This document shows positions 61,132 through 64,000 of a DNA stretch of 64,000 nt, piece after piece (the first letter of the stretch is position 1; each line of letters starts with the position of its first letter). The notes under the pieces are model-generated. The model was not told the origin of the DNA and did not search any database. It worked only from the letters and a program-made list of their open reading frames with translations. Made by a program: the position numbers and the translations under genes. Where the stretch lies: contig CANTUR010000611.1 of NCBI GenBank assembly GCA_947683625.1, forward strand, positions 124,001 to 188,000, read 5' to 3'. The DNA is from Mallotus nudiflorus (lineage: Eukaryota; Streptophyta; Magnoliopsida; Malpighiales; Euphorbiaceae).

Positions 61132-61443
61132 GTGGGCATGGTTGCATATCGGTTGGCTTTAACTCCAAAATTGTTTCAAGTGCATCAAGTGTTCCATATC
61201 TCACTGTTGAGGAAGTATATTTCGGACCCTTCGCATGTGTTGCAGCCTGATAGTGTGGAAGTGAATAAAGACCTGATGCTCAAGGAGGAACCAGTCGCGA
61301 TAGTGGATTATCAAGTTCGACAGTTGCATTCGAAATAGATTCCGATGGTTAAGGTGTTGTGGTGAAGCAACAACGTGGAGGAGTATACTTGGGAGACAAA
61401 AACTAAGATAAGGGTTGCTTATCCTTATCTCTTTCCTCGATAA
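61132..61443 (+). pseudogene. chromovirus B integrase tail and chromodomain
   Basis: VAYRLALTPKLFQVHQVFHI is followed by LLRKYISDPSHVLQPD and then the chromodomain-like region EEPVAIVDYQVRQLHSK, IPMVKVLW and VEEYTWET, ending YPYLFPR at the stop. A TAG at 61336-61338 and another after VLW break it. In family members this tail binds modified histones and targets integration. Confidence 0.8.
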
Positions 61444-61489
61444 ATTCTTATTTATGTTCTTTTCTTTGAACTTGAGGACGAATTCTTAT

Positions 61490-61502
61490 AAGAAAGGAAG
61501 AT
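61490..61502 (+). other. chromovirus B polypurine tract
   Basis: AAGAAAGGAAGAT precedes the 3' LTR start TGTAATGACTCG at 61503. Confidence 0.85.
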
Positions 61503-61698
61503 TGTAATGACTCGATATTTTAAATAATATAAAATTATTTTGGGATATCCAATGTCAATAAAATTTTAAATTTTATTTATATATTATCATTATTCGTGTA
61601 TGTTATTTATTTATTTTATTCTAAATATTTTATTTATGTAAAAATAATTATTTGTGAGTTTTATTATTTAAAGTATTTAAAATCATTTTCATTGTTAA

Positions 61699-61739
<41 letters not shown>

Positions 61740-63066
61740 TATGTTAGTGTATTAGTGGGTTATGTTGTGCATGTGTGTGTGTGTGTTAGTGCATGTATAT
61801 GTGAAAGTGTTAAAGTTAAAGTTAATATATATATATATATATAAAGATGGTCAAAAAGCAATTCATGGGTCAACCCTTTTTTTTTTCCTTTCCCCACCCA
61901 TTCTTTTCTTCTTCCTCTTCTTCTTCTTTTTTTTTTTTTTCTCTACGTTATTTTGCTTCTACGCAAACTTGCGGAGCCGTTCAACCTTGCCAAAGCAGCC
62001 CCAAACCACCACCCGTCATCACCATCGACTCCTCTCTTCCTCCGCTCCCTTCTCGTCGCCTCTAGGGAGCTCCAGACGTCAGATTTTTGTAAGAACTGTG
62101 GGGTAGTTATTGTAGCACCGAAATTTTTTTTGGTGGTTTTAGGTTGAGTTTTTGGGCTCTTTAGACTCCTCTCGATGTGTCCTTGATTTTCAAGTCGATT
62201 TAAGTTTACGACGTCCGGATTGTAAGTTTTTTTCAAATTTAGTTTATGTTATTTAGAGTTTTTATTTTTTTAGGCTTGAGTTTGATTGATTAATGAATTT
62301 TCCTTTTGGAAATATTGATGTGTGAATCTTAGGCTACCTAAATTATATTTTTATATTTTTTTGAATTAATTTGAATAATAGGTATTTTTTAATATTTTAA
62401 TAATTTAAATTGAATTTTGTTGTTAATTATGTTAATTATTTACTTTGAATGGAAATTTTGGTTAATTAGAGTTATTAATTTAAGTTAGTAATTGATAAAA
62501 TAATTTTTAGTAATTTTATATAATTTTTGGGAATATTTTAGTATTATGTGATTTTTGGATATATAGGTTAATTGTGTGTTTTTATTGAAATTATAGTTAA
62601 ATAATATGTTTTAAATGATTTTAGAATTTTATATGGTATTAAAATAATTTTTACAAATTATTTACTATTTTTAACTAATTAATACTAATTTTTGAAAATT
62701 ATATTTAATTAATAAATTAATTACTATTTTTGTGATTAAATGGGTTTTTAACTATTTTTATTATATAATTAAACTAATTGAGTAATTAAATGTGAATTTG
62801 ACTATTTTATATTAAATATTTGTAAAAGTGGATTTTAATTAATATTATATAAATTATTTGAGATTTTTATTTAATTATTGTGAAATAATTATACTGAGTG
62901 TTTTGATGTTTAAATGTATTATATTGTGATTTATTATTGATTTTATGGATTTTTAATAATTTTAATATATTATTGTTTAATATTTATTTTTTTTATGAAT
63001 TGTGAATCTTGATTGAGAATTGTGTAGTTTAGGGTTTCAACCCGAGATCTTAAGCAATCTTATTTT
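61503..63066 (+). repeat. 3' LTR of chromovirus B, truncated
   Basis: Matches the 5' LTR from its first base to about the GCAATCT block (63053-63060; 5' LTR 52225-52232), then breaks off. The right half, with the RNA start downstream region and the TG...CA end, is missing. It contains a (TTA)n tract (61697-61740) shorter than in the 5' LTR. Confidence 0.85.
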
Positions 63067-63105
63067 TTTTCAGCTCTACAGAGAATTGTGTACTTTGTTA
63101 CTTAC

Positions 63106-64000
63106 ATTAGCACTGGGAGCTTCTGATTTGAAATAGGATCTCCAAGAGAGCACTTCAAAATTAAGAAACAAAATAAGAAGGGAGGCGATTCTTTGAAAAT
63201 CGTGTTGCTCTACATCAAAACTGACATGCATCTGTAAGCTGTACACATTTTTTCATGAAGTTGTTGGAAGCATTTCTTGGGTAAGAAACTGAAAAAGTTT
63301 TGTTCAATGTCAGCAAAATATAAAACACTCGGAATATGCATCGTTCACTCATTTGTTACAGGGAATTTATTTTGAATAGGCAAGAATTGCCAAATAGTTA
63401 TAACAGCCTGAAATGCAGTAAACAACTAACCTTTTCTCTACAAAATCAAATAAAGAGGTTCAGGATTGAAGGGCTACCTTAACAAAAGATGAATTCAGAA
63501 GCAGAATTTTAGCATGGCAAACACTTCGAAAGATCTGATCATAAGGTTGTATATCAGTTTAAGTGTGAGCCTTGTGCAAAAGGGGAGCAGGATTAGTTTG
63601 AGGACAAATGGAGACTTTTTGCAGAGAATTGAAGCTGCTTGTATGATAATAATCATAATCAATATGTCCTTCAAGTACTAAAGTTTCAAGATTGGGTGAT
63701 GAAATCATTAACTTCATTCTGTTTACGTACGATAATGAATACAAGCTCAAGAAACAAAGTCTACAAGCCGAAATATTGATAGTAGAGAGTGTACTTGCAT
63801 CATTGTCCCAATTGAGTAAGATCTCCAAACAATAAAGAGAAGCTTTGTCGATGTTAAGACGTTGAAGACCCTTAATATTGCAAATATTTAACCTCCGAAG
63901 AGATTCGCAATTCGACAGCCAGAGTTAGAATTCATGTTGCTGCACACTAGTATCGCTTAGAGTGACAACCTGCAGGAATTTGAAACCAACTGAAGGCAAT
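63106..64000 (-). pseudogene. second F-box/LRR copy, partial
   Basis: Minus-strand homologue of the gene at 19879-21847. Exon 2 is 63106-63288 and exon 1 begins at 63478 and runs off the window. Exon borders fall at the same places as in the first copy. LRR text such as STINISACRLCFLSLYSLSY and GHIDYDYYHTSSFNSLQKVS is nearly the same. TAA codons near 63557 and near 63928 (after QQHEF) break exon 1. Exon 3 is lost to the chromovirus B junction at about 63066-63080. Exon 2 keeps the base that the first copy lost. Confidence 0.8.

Larger units (their letters stand above)
50473..63066 (+). mobile_element. Ty3/gypsy chromovirus B (Tekay-like)
   Basis: Plus-strand element: 5' LTR 50473-57067 (with a solo LTR inside), primer-binding site 57072-57083, degraded Gag, protease, RT, RNase H, integrase, chromodomain-like tail (to 61443), polypurine tract, 3' LTR 61503-63066 (truncated). 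Both ends are damaged: the 5' LTR lacks its first roughly ten bases and the 3' LTR stops after about 1.56 kb. No target duplication can therefore be seen. Same family as chromovirus A and the LTRs at 6074 and 53323. Confidence 0.85.

Overview
The window is plant nuclear DNA from a dicot, in a repeat-rich region. It is AT-rich, with GT-AG introns, a plant F-box gene with an FBD-like tail, a PR-1 relic, and plant-type copia, chromovirus, Tat, hAT, MULE and caulimovirid sequences. The gene families do not fix the species. A rosid of the Malpighiales is possible, but that is a guess.

Layout. 1-148 holds a short unrecognised exon relic. 1400-6067 is an endogenous pararetrovirus (Caulimoviridae) fragment on the minus strand, with its protease end duplicated in inverted orientation. 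6074-9323 is a long LTR plus a stub of a Tekay-like chromovirus, joined to a truncated Ty1/copia element (9336-13236, minus). 13237-18905 is a PR-1 pseudogene split by a hAT transposon (13310-18538, 8-bp target duplication). 19879-21847 is a decayed F-box/LRR gene. 22688-24285 (minus) is the one gene that looks intact: five exons and 206 codons, related to the nucleolar assembly factor NOPCHAP1. 26390-26823 is a small hAT-like MITE.

From 27656 to 63066 there is a nest of LTR retrotransposons. Chromovirus A (minus strand, 27656-34088 and 50040-50472) carries a MULE in its LTR. Its reverse transcriptase is split by a 16-kb Tat-lineage element (34089-50039), which has an antisense plant-mobile-domain reading frame, tandem repeats and palindromes. 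Chromovirus B (plus strand, 50473-63066) carries a solo LTR of the same family (53323-56641) inside its 5' LTR. B's 3' LTR is cut off inside a second, inverted copy of the F-box gene (63106 to the window end).

How it fits together. Nearly every coding frame is broken. Many breaks are TAG/TAA/TGA at positions where the frame expects Trp, Gln or Arg, as expected from C-to-T decay of methylated repeats. Target duplications and nesting give an order of events: A before the Tat element; B before the solo LTR; PR-1 before both the copia and the hAT insertions. The only gene predicted to be functional is the NOPCHAP1-like one, with the F-box gene as a weaker candidate. I see no CRISPR array, bacterial operon, or tRNA/rRNA gene.
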